DNA from: JBGOUP01 sp041477655
Lineage (GTDB): Bacteria; Patescibacteriota; UBA1384; 2-12-FULL-50-11
Direction: 5' to 3'
Length of the DNA stretch: 16,708 nt
Assembly (NCBI GenBank): GCA_041477655.1
Contig: JBGOUP010000019.1
Coordinates: forward strand, 1 to 16,708
The notes under the pieces are model-generated. The model had not been told where the DNA came from. It saw nothing but the letters and a program-made list of their open reading frames with translations, and searched no databases. This document shows positions 6,163 to 12,957 of this stretch, in pieces. The number at the start of each line of letters is the position of its first letter. Within the stretch, counting starts at the first letter, position 1. The translations under genes were made by a program, and so were the position numbers.

Positions 6163-8394
6163 TTATTCAGCTTTGTCCGTTTCGGAATCGTATGGCTCGG
6201 TGTAGTCGCACTGACTACAGGCTAGCTCGCCTTTCTTTTTCTTAACCAAGAGATTTTGGCATTTGGGGCATTTTTTGTTGGTCGGCTCATTCCAAAAAGC
6301 GGTTTTACATTTGGGATAACCGCTACAGCCCCAGAAAACTCGACCGCGTTTGGAGTTTTTGCGAACTATCTCTTGGCCGCAATTTGGGCATTTGACACCG
6401 ATACTAATAATAATTGGCTTGGTGAATTTACATTTCGGGTAGTTTGAACAGCCAAGAAATGTGCCAAAACGGCCTTGTTTGATGGTTAGGTCGCCTCCGC
6501 ATTCCGGGCATTTCTCTTTGGCTTGATCTTCAATGTCTTTCTTTTCATCTTTATCTAGCGTCTCATCGAGCATTGGGGCGGTGTATTTGCAGTCAGGGAA
6601 ACCGGAACAGGCATAGAATTTGCCGTAACGACCAAGTTTAATTACCAGCGGATGACCACTCTCCGGGCACTTTTTGTCGGTTTTTTCTTCGGTCAGCTCT
6701 TTTTTATCGATAGTTTTCTCTTTTTCTTTGAGTAGTTTGGCAAACGGCGTCCAAAAAGCTTTCAGAACTGGCAGAATTTTTTCCTTGCCATCGGAAATAT
6801 CGTCAAGCTGATCTTCCATTTGAGCGGTAAAGTTATAATCAATAATTTCCGTGAAGTTTTCGGTCAGTAAATCTGTCACAACTTCCGCCACAGCCTCTGG
6901 CTGGAAACGACCGGTTTTCTTAGTAACATAACCTCGATCAATAATGGTGCTCATAATAGGTGCGTAAGTTGACGGTCGGCCAATCCCCCGCTTTTCTAAC
7001 TCTTTGACCAACGTTGCCTCTGAGTAGCGAGCCGGCGGTTCGGTAAAATGCTGGGTCGGGATAATCGTCTTGATGGTTGCTTCTTCGTTCTCTTCCAGCT
7101 CAGACAGATCCTCAAAACGCTCTTCGGAACCAGGAATAACTTTTAAGAACCCATCAAACTTGAGTTTTCGGCCCCGAGCGATAAAACGATCTTTGTTAGC
7201 CGACAACAGCGAAGCGGTGGTGGTTTCAACCTGGGCTGGACTCATCTGTGAGGCGATGGCTGTTCGCCAAACCAACTCATAGAGACGAAAATGGTCGCGA
7301 CTTAGTTTTGTTTTAAGTGAATCGGGCAAATGAGTAAAACTGGTTGGTCGGATGGCCTCGTGAGCTTCCTGGGCGCCTTTGACTTTTTTAGTGTAGGCGT
7401 TGGGCGTTGAGGGTAGATATTTATCGCCGAAATCTTTAGTAATTAACGATTTGGCTTGGGCACGAGCATCGTCGCTTAACTGGAAGGAATCGGTTCTCAT
7501 ATAGGTAATAAGAGCGGTCGTGCCGGAATTATCAATTTCCACCCCCTCGTAAAGATCCTGGGCAATTTTCATGGTTTTCTTGGCCGAGAATCCAAGTAGC
7601 TGGGCGCCCATCTGCTGGAGTGTTGAAGTAATCAGCGGCGGCTGGGGATTCAGCTGGGAATTGGTTTGCTCTATGGAAGTGACTTTGAGCGTTTTGCCTT
7701 TGAGCTGTTTGCTAACTTTTTCTAGCTCGGCCTGACTATTTAATTCCTGACGGGCCGTTGAGTTTTCGCTGGCCAAGTAGGCTGAAAACTGACCGTGTTT
7801 GCCAGTTAGACCTAGTTCCAAGGTCCAGAATTCTCGAGTTTTGAAGGCTTGAATCTCCCGCTCTCGCTCAACCACCAAGCGAACGGCCACCGACTGAACC
7901 CTACCAGCCGATAGACCTCGATAAACTTTTTTCCAGAGTAACGGCGAAAGTTTGTAGCCAACCAAGCGATCCAAGATGCGTCGGGCCTGCTGGGAATCAA
8001 TTAAATTTTGGGATAACTCGCGTGGATTGGCAAAAGCATTGGTAATAGCTGATTTGGTAATTTCGTGAAAAGTGATCCGGTGAATCGGTTGTTTGGGTTT
8101 GAGCGCCTCGACCAAATGCCAAGCGATGGCTTCGCCTTCGCGATCCAAGTCGGTAGCCAGATAGATAGCATCAGCTGTTTTCAAATCATTTTTTAAGCTC
8201 GTAAGAACCGCCTTGGCCTTGGGCAAAGATTCATAGGTAACTGCGAAGTCATGATCAACATCAATTCCAAGTGTCTTGGTGGGCAGATCCCGAACATGGC
8301 CAAACGAAGCTTTAACTAAAAATTCCCCACCCAAATACTGACTAATGGTTTTAGCTTTAGCCGGACTCTCAACGATAACAAGTTTTTTTGACAT
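6163..8394 (-). CDS. topA: DNA topoisomerase I (type IA)
   Basis: TopA relaxes negative supercoils by passing one strand through a transient break in the other. The 743-residue product begins with the Toprim domain: Glu9 in LVIVESPAKAKT, and the acidic triad region DLDREGEAIAWHL at residues 82-94. The catalytic tyrosine is Tyr298 in ITYMRTDSF. SAGRVQSVAVRLV at about 162-174 and GIGRPSTYAPI in the second half are typical. The C terminus (from about residue 590) carries four zinc-ribbon repeats. The first reads CPESGHP, lacking the second cysteine of its first pair; the other three have complete pairs (CPECGG, CPNCGQ, CPKCQN). An AGGAAG overlapping the dprA stop lies about 11 bases before the ATG at 8394. 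It sits tightly between dprA and recR, so one transcript is likely. Confidence 0.98.
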   Translation of the reverse strand: MSKKLVIVESPAKAKTISQYLGGEFLVKASFGHVRDLPTKTLGIDVDHDFAVTYESLPKAKAVLTSLKNDLKTADAIYLATDLDREGEAIAWHLVEALKPKQPIHRITFHEITKSAITNAFANPRELSQNLIDSQQARRILDRLVGYKLSPLLWKKVYRGLSAGRVQSVAVRLVVEREREIQAFKTREFWTLELGLTGKHGQFSAYLASENSTARQELNSQAELEKVSKQLKGKTLKVTSIEQTNSQLNPQPPLITSTLQQMGAQLLGFSAKKTMKIAQDLYEGVEIDNSGTTALITYMRTDSFQLSDDARAQAKSLITKDFGDKYLPSTPNAYTKKVKGAQEAHEAIRPTSFTHLPDSLKTKLSRDHFRLYELVWRTAIASQMSPAQVETTTASLLSANKDRFIARGRKLKFDGFLKVIPGSEERFEDLSELEENEEATIKTIIPTQHFTEPPARYSEATLVKELEKRGIGRPSTYAPIMSTIIDRGYVTKKTGRFQPEAVAEVVTDLLTENFTEIIDYNFTAQMEDQLDDISDGKEKILPVLKAFWTPFAKLLKEKEKTIDKKELTEEKTDKKCPESGHPLVIKLGRYGKFYACSGFPDCKYTAPMLDETLDKDEKKDIEDQAKEKCPECGGDLTIKQGRFGTFLGCSNYPKCKFTKPIIISIGVKCPNCGQEIVRKNSKRGRVFWGCSGYPKCKTAFWNEPTNKKCPKCQNLLVKKKKGELACSQCDYTEPYDSETDKAE

Positions 8395-8402
8395 ATATTC
8401 TG

Positions 8403-9488
8403 TTACTTCCTGGCATATTGACTGGTTTTCGGTTGGTAAATCAAGCCCTCCAATTCCAGACGGGTTAGTAAACCAAGTATCACCTCAATTGAAAGATGAC
8501 TGACTTCCACCAACTGGTCAACCGATAACGGGTCAGTCGAGAGCAAGTTTAATAGGTTGGCCGAGTCTTTGTCAAGGCTCGGCTTAGCTTTGGTGCTTTT
8601 AAGACCGAAGTAATCCAGCAGTTGGAAGGCAGAAACTAGAGGCTGGGCGCCGTGGGTTATTAAGAAATTTGGTCCTTGGGAAACATCGCGGTTAATATCG
8701 CCGGGCACGGCGAAAACTTCCCTATTATAATCTAGGGCTGATTTGGCAGTGGTAAGAGTACCAGATTTAATGCCGGCTTGAATAACAATCGTAGCCCTTG
8801 ACAGTCCGGCAATAATCCGATTACGAATGGGAAATCGGTAGGGTTTGGGTCGAGACAAGGGCGGATATTCGCTTAAAATCAGTCCCCCACTGTCGATTAT
8901 TTCTTGAGCCAGCCGATAATGATCAACGGGATAAATAGTATCTAGTCCGCCGGCCAGAACGGCGATAGTTTTGCCACCACATTCAAGCGATCGTTGGTGA
9001 ACAGCTTTATCCACGCCGTAGGCTAAGCCAGAAACCAGACAGACATTCTCGGCCACAACTCGATCAATCAGCTCTTCAATGACTACTTTACCGTAGGCAG
9101 TTGGCCGACGAGTACCAACTACCGTCAGCGAGGGGATTGTCAGTGTTTCTAGATGACCGCGATAGAACAACCAGAGGGGAGGGTCGTTAATTTCCCGCAA
9201 TAGTGCTGGGTAATTTTTGTCGTCAATCGTCAGTAGGCCAATGTTTTTACTGGCCATCAATCTTTTGGCTACTTGAACATCGGCTGGCCGTTTTTTGATT
9301 AACCCTGCCTGATGAGTGGTTAGGCCAGCCTCAACTAATTTGTTTTCACCCGCGGCCAGAATTTTAGAAAAATGAGAAAACGCCTGGCGAAGTTTTTGCC
9401 AGGCCAGCGGCCCAATCGCTTCTAAATCACTGACAGAAATAATATCGTCAGTAGTCGAATCGAAAAAAAGGCGAGTTTGGCTTGACAT
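8403..9488 (-). CDS. dprA: DNA-processing protein DprA (Smf)
   Basis: DprA binds incoming single-stranded DNA during transformation and loads RecA on it. The 361-residue product has an N-terminal helical region (1-80). The central Rossmann-like domain shows LTVVGTRRPTAYG at 121-133, LVSGLAYGVDKAVH at 151-164, AGGLDTIYPVDH at 179-190, SEYPP at 206-210, FPIRNRIIAGLS at about 220-230 and SGTLTTA. A C-terminal winged helix (about 305-355) matches the DprA_WH type. It is followed by topA after eight bases. The start at 9488 has no clear Shine-Dalgarno. On the other strand, the first codons coincide with the -35 box of a predicted plus-strand promoter. Together with the minor pilins in this window, it fits a DNA-uptake capacity, although the uptake machinery itself is not seen here. 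Confidence 0.96.
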   Translation of the reverse strand: MSSQTRLFFDSTTDDIISVSDLEAIGPLAWQKLRQAFSHFSKILAAGENKLVEAGLTTHQAGLIKKRPADVQVAKRLMASKNIGLLTIDDKNYPALLREINDPPLWLFYRGHLETLTIPSLTVVGTRRPTAYGKVVIEELIDRVVAENVCLVSGLAYGVDKAVHQRSLECGGKTIAVLAGGLDTIYPVDHYRLAQEIIDSGGLILSEYPPLSRPKPYRFPIRNRIIAGLSRATIVIQAGIKSGTLTTAKSALDYNREVFAVPGDINRDVSQGPNFLITHGAQPLVSAFQLLDYFGLKSTKAKPSLDKDSANLLNLLSTDPLSVDQLVEVSHLSIEVILGLLTRLELEGLIYQPKTSQYARK

Positions 9489-9510
9489 TTAGGCTTACTT
9501 ATGCTATCCT
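9482..9510 (+). promoter_or_regulatory. Plus-strand promoter, divergent from dprA
   Basis: TTGACA (9482-9487), a 17-base spacer and TATCCT (9505-9510), with TG one base before the -10. The -35 is a perfect consensus but overlaps dprA start codons read on the other strand, so chance remains possible. The hairpins and terminator just downstream support real transcription. Confidence 0.5.
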
Positions 9511-9516
9511 ACTAAA

Positions 9517-9635
9517 ACTTTGTAGTTTACGCCGCCCCTGGGCAATCAATTGTCCGGGCAAAATCGCATTAGCGGGCTGTGTTAAGTTACGGAGGATTTT
9601 GGAAAGAGCTGCCGCTTGCGGCGGCTTTTTCCTAA
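9517..9635 (+). ncRNA. Candidate small RNA of about 115-120 bases, class not recognised
   Basis: The only plus-strand gene candidate in the window. A consensus-like promoter lies at 9482-9510. A hairpin at 9534-9559 pairs GCCC with GGGC and GGGCAAT with ATTGTCC, with a two-base bulge. AACTT (9515-9519) can pair with AAGTT (9584-9588) to close the fold. A strong terminator hairpin at 9601-9632 ends it. A GGAGGA stretch (9590-9595) lies in the single-stranded part before the terminator. No plus-strand gene follows, so it is not a leader of a visible gene. It lacks the signal recognition particle RNA loop sequence (GGAAGNAGC-like) and is too short for RNase P or tmRNA. A reading frame across it (9482-9724) looks non-coding. 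Transcription is inferred from sequence only. Confidence 0.45.
9601..9632 (+). terminator. Terminator hairpin of the plus-strand RNA
   Basis: Two 14-base arms (GGAAAGAGCTGCCG and CGGCGGCTTTTTCC) pair around CTTG, with only two G-T pairs. The GC-rich core is followed directly by TTTTT. In the other direction the tail is CTTTCC, a weaker U-run, so it may also stop transcripts running from rplK toward dprA. Confidence 0.75.
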
Positions 9636-9692
9636 ATACGAAATTTTTTGGCAATAATATATTGAGTGAACGGGTTGGCGATGGGTTGGATG

Positions 9693-9716
9693 CCGTATAT
9701 GTTATAACATATACGG
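9693..9716. repeat. 24-base perfect palindrome between rplK remnant and small RNA
   Basis: CCGTATATGTTA is followed immediately by its exact reverse complement, ending ATACGG. It has no spacer and no adjacent T-run, which is more like a dimeric protein binding site than a terminator. It lies about 61 bases downstream of the small RNA terminator and 45 bases beyond the stop of the rplK remnant. Confidence 0.5.
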
Positions 9717-9761
9717 ATAATTAGTTTGTAGATAGGTTAGTTTGAACCGTGAGCCGGGACC

Positions 9762-9825
9762 TTAGTCTACAACTCCTATTCCCATTGAACGGGCGGTGCC
9801 AGCGATAGTCGCCTGCGGCTTGTAT
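9762..9825 (-). pseudogene. Decayed 3' end of a second ribosomal protein L11 gene
   Basis: Minus-strand codons before a TAA at 9762 read QATIAGTARSMGIGVVD, against QKIIAGTARSMGIEVVD at the end of the intact rplK just upstream. From the IAG codons to the stop, seven of the codon differences are silent third-position changes and only one alters the residue (Glu to Gly). The resemblance goes on through CAAGCC, but one extra base there breaks the frame. No L11-like sequence precedes it. The pattern suggests an old or foreign second copy that was once under selection and then lost its 5' part. Confidence 0.75.
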
Positions 9826-9855
9826 CTCGGGAACGGTCGAAACTTATTTCTTTAG

Positions 9856-10281
9856 CTAATCTACAACCTCTATGCCCATCGAACGAGCAGTCCCGGCAAT
9901 GATCTTCTGGGCTTGTTCGAGCGTGCGGGCGTTGAGATCTGGCATTTTGTTCTCGGCGATGGTGGCTACTTGAGCTTTGGTAACTTTGCCAATTTTTTCT
10001 TTTTTGGGAGTTTGCGAGCCCTTTTGCAGACCGGCCGCCTTTAGCAACTGATTGGCAGCGGGCGGAGTTTTAGTAATAAAGGTCAGGGTTCGATCCTCAT
10101 AGATAGTAACCTCGACTGGTACGACGGTATCGCCCATCGGTCGAGTTTGTTCGTTAAACTTGTTAACGAAATCCATCATATTGACGCCGTGCGGTCCTAA
10201 AGCCGTACCAACTGGCGGTGCTGGCGTGGCTTTGCCGGCTGGAATCTGTAGTTTTACAACTGTCTTAATTTTTTTAGCCAT
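9856..10281 (-). CDS. rplK: Ribosomal protein L11 (uL11)
   Basis: L11 forms the GTPase-associated stalk base of the large ribosomal subunit together with 23S rRNA, where elongation and release factors act. The 141-residue length is exactly usual. The N-terminal domain shows LQIPAGKATPAPPVGTALG at residues 11-29 and the NMMDFVNKFNE segment. The C-terminal RNA-binding domain has the KTPPAANQLLKAAG segment and ends IAGTARSMGIEVVD. The start at 10281 has no Shine-Dalgarno, because the AT-rich repeat filling the nusG-rplK gap runs right up to it. Usually rplA follows rplK. Here the next item is a remnant of a second rplK, then a small RNA candidate, so rplA has been moved or lost. L1 is reported missing in some candidate-phyla lineages, but the window alone cannot decide. 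Confidence 0.98.
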   Translation of the reverse strand: MAKKIKTVVKLQIPAGKATPAPPVGTALGPHGVNMMDFVNKFNEQTRPMGDTVVPVEVTIYEDRTLTFITKTPPAANQLLKAAGLQKGSQTPKKEKIGKVTKAQVATIAENKMPDLNARTLEQAQKIIAGTARSMGIEVVD

Positions 10282-10414
10282 CTTTGATTAAATTCTAAAT
10301 ACTAAACTCTAATTCCTAAACAAATACCAAATTCAAAACTCAAATTATTTAACCTTGATTGATTGAAATTTTGAGTTCGTTTAGGATTTAGGGCCTCGAA
10401 TTTAGAGTTTATCA
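10282..10414. repeat. AT-rich inverted repeat filling the nusG-rplK gap
   Basis: The whole 133-base gap is an imperfect long hairpin. One arm contains AAACTCTAATTCCTAAAC and the other GTTTAGGATTTAG, with further TTTAGA-like heptads, around a centre near TTGATTGATTG. The composition differs sharply from the flanking genes. The style matches the element at 11229-11357. It abuts the rplK start codon and leaves that gene without a Shine-Dalgarno. Confidence 0.75.
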
Positions 10415-11035
10415 TTATATTTTTTTTACCTGTAAAAAGTCCAAATTGACCGGGGTTTCCCGACCAAACATCGAAACCGATACTTTAATCCGACCTTTGT
10501 TTGGATCAACTTCACCAATTTTACCCTCATAACCCTTGAGCGGGCCGTCGGTAATTCGAACCAGATCATCAACTTTGAGATCAACAGTGTGTTCTGGCTC
10601 TTCTCGAGCCATCTTTTTAACGATCTGATCAACATCCGATTGAGGAATTGGGGTCGGTCGAACTCCGGAGCCCAAAAAGCCGGTGACGCTAGGAGTGTTA
10701 CGAACAACATACCAAGATTCATCGGTAACGATCATCCGCACGAAAACGTAACCCGGGAAACTGCGTTTCTCCACCACTTTGCGTTTACCGCCCTTAATTT
10801 CAATTTGTTTTTCTTTGGGCACTAAAATATCGAAGATAAAGTCTTTGAGCTTGAGTGTTTCTACTCGCTGTTTGAGGTTTTCGGCTACCTGATCTTCATA
10901 GCCAGCGTAGGTGTGAATTACATACCAAGCGGCAGTGCTGCCGCCTTGGCGGTTGGCCTCATCTGGCTCGCTTGTTAAGTGCTCTTGTTCGTCAGCCATT
11001 TTAATGTCGTCAGCCATCTTGTTGGTATCAGTCAT
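10415..11035 (-). CDS. nusG: Transcription termination/antitermination factor NusG
   Basis: NusG binds RNA polymerase and links it to the ribosome or Rho. The 206-residue product has an NGN domain starting at AAWYVIHTYAGYEDQV (residues 35-50), with SFPGYVFVRM and the WYVVRNTPSVTGFLG segment. A KOW domain follows near residues 155-200 (DLVRITDGPLKGYEGKIGEVD). It has an N-terminal extension of about 34 acidic residues compared with the E. coli protein. In it KMAD occurs twice (residues 6-9 and 12-15), so the true start could be any of three ATGs (11035, 11017 or 10999). None has a clear Shine-Dalgarno. The first ATG lies one base after the secE stop, which supports coupling. The neighbours secE and rplK are the classical ones. 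Confidence 0.97.
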   Translation of the reverse strand: MTDTNKMADDIKMADEQEHLTSEPDEANRQGGSTAAWYVIHTYAGYEDQVAENLKQRVETLKLKDFIFDILVPKEKQIEIKGGKRKVVEKRSFPGYVFVRMIVTDESWYVVRNTPSVTGFLGSGVRPTPIPQSDVDQIVKKMAREEPEHTVDLKVDDLVRITDGPLKGYEGKIGEVDPNKGRIKVSVSMFGRETPVNLDFLQVKKI

Positions 11036-11036
11036 C

Positions 11037-11228
11037 TCATTGGCCTAATGATAAAAGTAAAAGCTTCTGGAAAACAAAATCTACCCCAGCGAAGATCAAA
11101 ACAAAAACGCCGACACTGGCGATAACGGCCAGAGTATGAGTAATTATTAGCTGACGAGTTGGCCAGATAACACTTTTGGATTCGGTAATAACGCTAGCAA
11201 TAAATTTGATAGGGTTTAAATTAGCCAT
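11037..11228 (-). CDS. secE: Preprotein translocase subunit SecE
   Basis: SecE clamps the SecY channel in the cytoplasmic membrane. The 63-residue product is the minimal single-span type. A short amphipathic segment with the conserved VIWPTRQ (residues 20-26) is followed by one transmembrane helix at about 30-52. The position directly before nusG is the standard arrangement. Its start at 11228 has no Shine-Dalgarno; an AT-rich repeat fills the space up to the rplU stop. It overlaps nothing and is one base from nusG. Confidence 0.95.
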   Translation of the reverse strand: MANLNPIKFIASVITESKSVIWPTRQLIITHTLAVIASVGVFVLIFAGVDFVFQKLLLLSLGQ

Positions 11229-11357
11229 CGTTAAATAAAATCCGAAATTCTAATATCGAAATCCGAAACAAATTCGAAATTAAAATGTTTAAAAATTTGA
11301 GAATTGGGAATTGAATATTGTTTCGAGCTTGGAATTTGGTGCTTGGTGCTTTTCATC
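11229..11357. repeat. AT-rich inverted repeat filling the rplU-secE gap
   Basis: The 129-base gap consists of repeated GAAATTC, CCGAAA and GGAATTTGG-like blocks that form an imperfect long hairpin around TTTAAAAATTTGAG. It resembles the element at 10282-10414 in length, base content and placement from stop codon to start codon. Short reading frames across it (for example 11231-11446) are products of its composition. Confidence 0.7.
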
Positions 11358-11762
11358 CTACGATTTTTTAGCCTGCGAGAAATCTTGATTGGCCGATGGT
11401 TGGATAGTTTTAGCTTTAGTAGTTTTGGCAATCGGTTTTTTAACAACCGTTTTTTCTTCTTTCGGCGCTTCCAGCTTGGATGTCTTAGCTTGGCCGATTG
11501 TTAAAACTTCCAAAACCGACAGTGGCTGACGATGACCGTAGCGTCTCTGATAACGGGTTTTGGGTTTAAACTTCAAACCCTCAATTTTCGGACCGCGTTC
11601 CTCGGCCAATATCTTAAGTTCAACCGGTGTTTGTTTATCCAACAAACTGACCAATTTTAGGGTCTCCCCCTCTTTTTGGTCAATTCGATTTACCCGGATT
11701 TTTGAGGCAACCTTAACTAAGTGTTGCTTACCGCCAAGTTGTACCACCGCCCATTGAGTCAT
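11358..11762 (-). CDS. rplU: Ribosomal protein L21 (bL21) with basic C-terminal tail
   Basis: L21 binds 23S rRNA in the large subunit. The 134-residue product begins WAVVQLGGKQHLVKVASKIRVNRID. The family-typical FKPKTRYQRRYGHRQPLSVLEV (residues 65-86) contains the conserved GHRQP motif. The core ends near residue 90. A tail of about 44 residues follows, rich in Lys, Ala and Thr (TVVKKPIAKTTKAK); it is longer than in most homologues and probably disordered. rpmA (L27), the usual partner, is not next to it. The ATG at 11762 has no nearby Shine-Dalgarno. A strong AAAGGAGGAG about 42 bases upstream lies in the spacer of a predicted promoter and is not placed to serve this start. Confidence 0.96.
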   Translation of the reverse strand: MTQWAVVQLGGKQHLVKVASKIRVNRIDQKEGETLKLVSLLDKQTPVELKILAEERGPKIEGLKFKPKTRYQRRYGHRQPLSVLEVLTIGQAKTSKLEAPKEEKTVVKKPIAKTTKAKTIQPSANQDFSQAKKS

Positions 11763-11786
11763 ATTTTTACAATACTAGCAAAGGTA

Positions 11787-11815
11787 ATTGTAGGCTATCT
11801 CCTCCTTTACGTCAA
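11787..11815 (-). promoter_or_regulatory. Sigma-70-type promoter for rplU inside the end of rodA
   Basis: TTGACG (11815-11810), a 17-base spacer, then TACAAT (11792-11787). The -35 box includes the last codons and stop of rodA. The TACAAT is also one arm of a six-base inverted repeat with ATTGTA (11768-11773), so the 5' end could fold. The transcript leader would be about 20 bases. It would drive rplU, secE, nusG and rplK. Confidence 0.65.
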
Positions 11816-12943
11816 TCGAACTTGACCAAACGGACGACCGCCGACACGTTTGTGGCGGATAGCAATACTTTCAATAATGCCAATGGCGGCAAAATCAATA
11901 ATTATGGCCGTACCGCCGTAAGACATAAATGGCAGAGGAATGCCGGTGACGGGAAAGAGGCCGACATTCATGCCGATATGAATGAGAATCTGAAAAAAGA
12001 ATTTAACGGCGATAGCCACCGCCAGAAGCTGACCGAAAACATCGGTAGATTCCCTGGCCACAGCGGTAATGCGCAGTAACAAAATGACGTAAAGAATAAT
12101 TAAAATGGCCGAACCAACAAAACCGGTGGCTTCGGCAAATCCGGCGAAGATAAAATCGGCGTGCGGCACCGGCAAGAAATTCAAGATCGTTTGCGAGCCT
12201 TGACCAAATCCCCGACCGGTCAGTCCACCGCTACCAACAGCGATAACCGACTGACGAACATTGTAACCCTGGCCCTGCGGATCGGCGCTGGGATTAGCAA
12301 AAGTCTCCAAACGTTGTTTTTGATAAGGTTTGAGGTGAGTCCAGCCAATTGGCACAACTAAAACCAGAAGCAGTAATGTCGAGATAATCATTGATCGTGA
12401 AGGTTTGGCCGCCACCAATAGTGACAGAGAGATAATCAAGACAATTGCCGCTGTGCCTAAATCTGGCTGAAGCAGAATCATTGCCACTGGCACGGCTATC
12501 AAAAATAAATAAAATAAGTAGCTTCGGCCCGTCAGTCCTCCAACTCGACCGGCTAAATAGTTAGCGCCAAAAATGCCAACTATTAACTTGAATATTTCCG
12601 CCGGCTGAAGCTGAAAAACACCAAGGTTAATCCACCGATAGGCGCCAAAAATCTTTAAGACAAATGGCAATTTGTGGGCAAACGTTGGCAGGAGCGGCAG
12701 TAATAAGGCTATGCCAGCTAAATAAACGATAATTGAGGAGCTGGCCAGAAAGCGATAATCGGTAAACATCAGCACCAACATGGCAGTTAACCCAAGCAAC
12801 GCGTAAACCATTTGGTTAATCGCCAGCGAAGTGTGGTGCTGGGAGTAAGTAATAGTATAGATGGTGACAATACCGGTAACGCAGAGAATGATGGGAATCG
12901 CCAGAATAAACCAATCGATAGGCAAGCCGAGCAGTTTTCGCAT
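11807..12943 (-). CDS. rodA: Cell-elongation peptidoglycan polymerase RodA (SEDS family)
   Basis: SEDS proteins polymerise glycan strands from lipid II in the membrane together with a class B penicillin-binding protein. The 378-residue product is highly hydrophobic with about ten membrane segments. Family motifs: QPAEIFKL (113-120), LLQPDLGTA (158-165), GYNVRQSVIAVGSGGLTGRGFGQGSQ (226-251, long loop), FLPVPHADFIFA with the probable catalytic Asp263, and GIPLPFMSYGG (334-344). The short N terminus and the absence of long cytoplasmic tails favour RodA over FtsW, which is otherwise similar. The ATG at 12943 follows the rnhA stop by 14 bases. It lacks a Shine-Dalgarno, but a TACAAT box lies eight bases upstream, as in front of the zinc-ribbon gene, which might give a leaderless message. 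The paired penicillin-binding protein is not in the window. Confidence 0.93.
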   Translation of the reverse strand: MRKLLGLPIDWFILAIPIILCVTGIVTIYTITYSQHHTSLAINQMVYALLGLTAMLVLMFTDYRFLASSSIIVYLAGIALLLPLLPTFAHKLPFVLKIFGAYRWINLGVFQLQPAEIFKLIVGIFGANYLAGRVGGLTGRSYLFYLFLIAVPVAMILLQPDLGTAAIVLIISLSLLVAAKPSRSMIISTLLLLVLVVPIGWTHLKPYQKQRLETFANPSADPQGQGYNVRQSVIAVGSGGLTGRGFGQGSQTILNFLPVPHADFIFAGFAEATGFVGSAILIILYVILLLRITAVARESTDVFGQLLAVAIAVKFFFQILIHIGMNVGLFPVTGIPLPFMSYGGTAIIIDFAAIGIIESIAIRHKRVGGRPFGQVRLT

Positions 12944-12957
12944 TGGCTACGATTGTA

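Noticed and set aside
9517..9635. Signal recognition particle RNA or 6S RNA
   Set aside because: The conserved tetraloop and internal loop sequence of the SRP RNA is not found, and the length and fold do not match 6S RNA.
9482..9724. 80-codon plus-strand frame over the small RNA region
   Set aside because: It starts at the -35 box, runs through a terminator hairpin and a palindrome, has no ribosome binding site and no protein-like pattern.
11231..11446. Basic 71-residue minus-strand frame
   Set aside because: It overlaps rplU in another frame and then runs through an AT-rich intergenic repeat; its sequence reflects the repeat.
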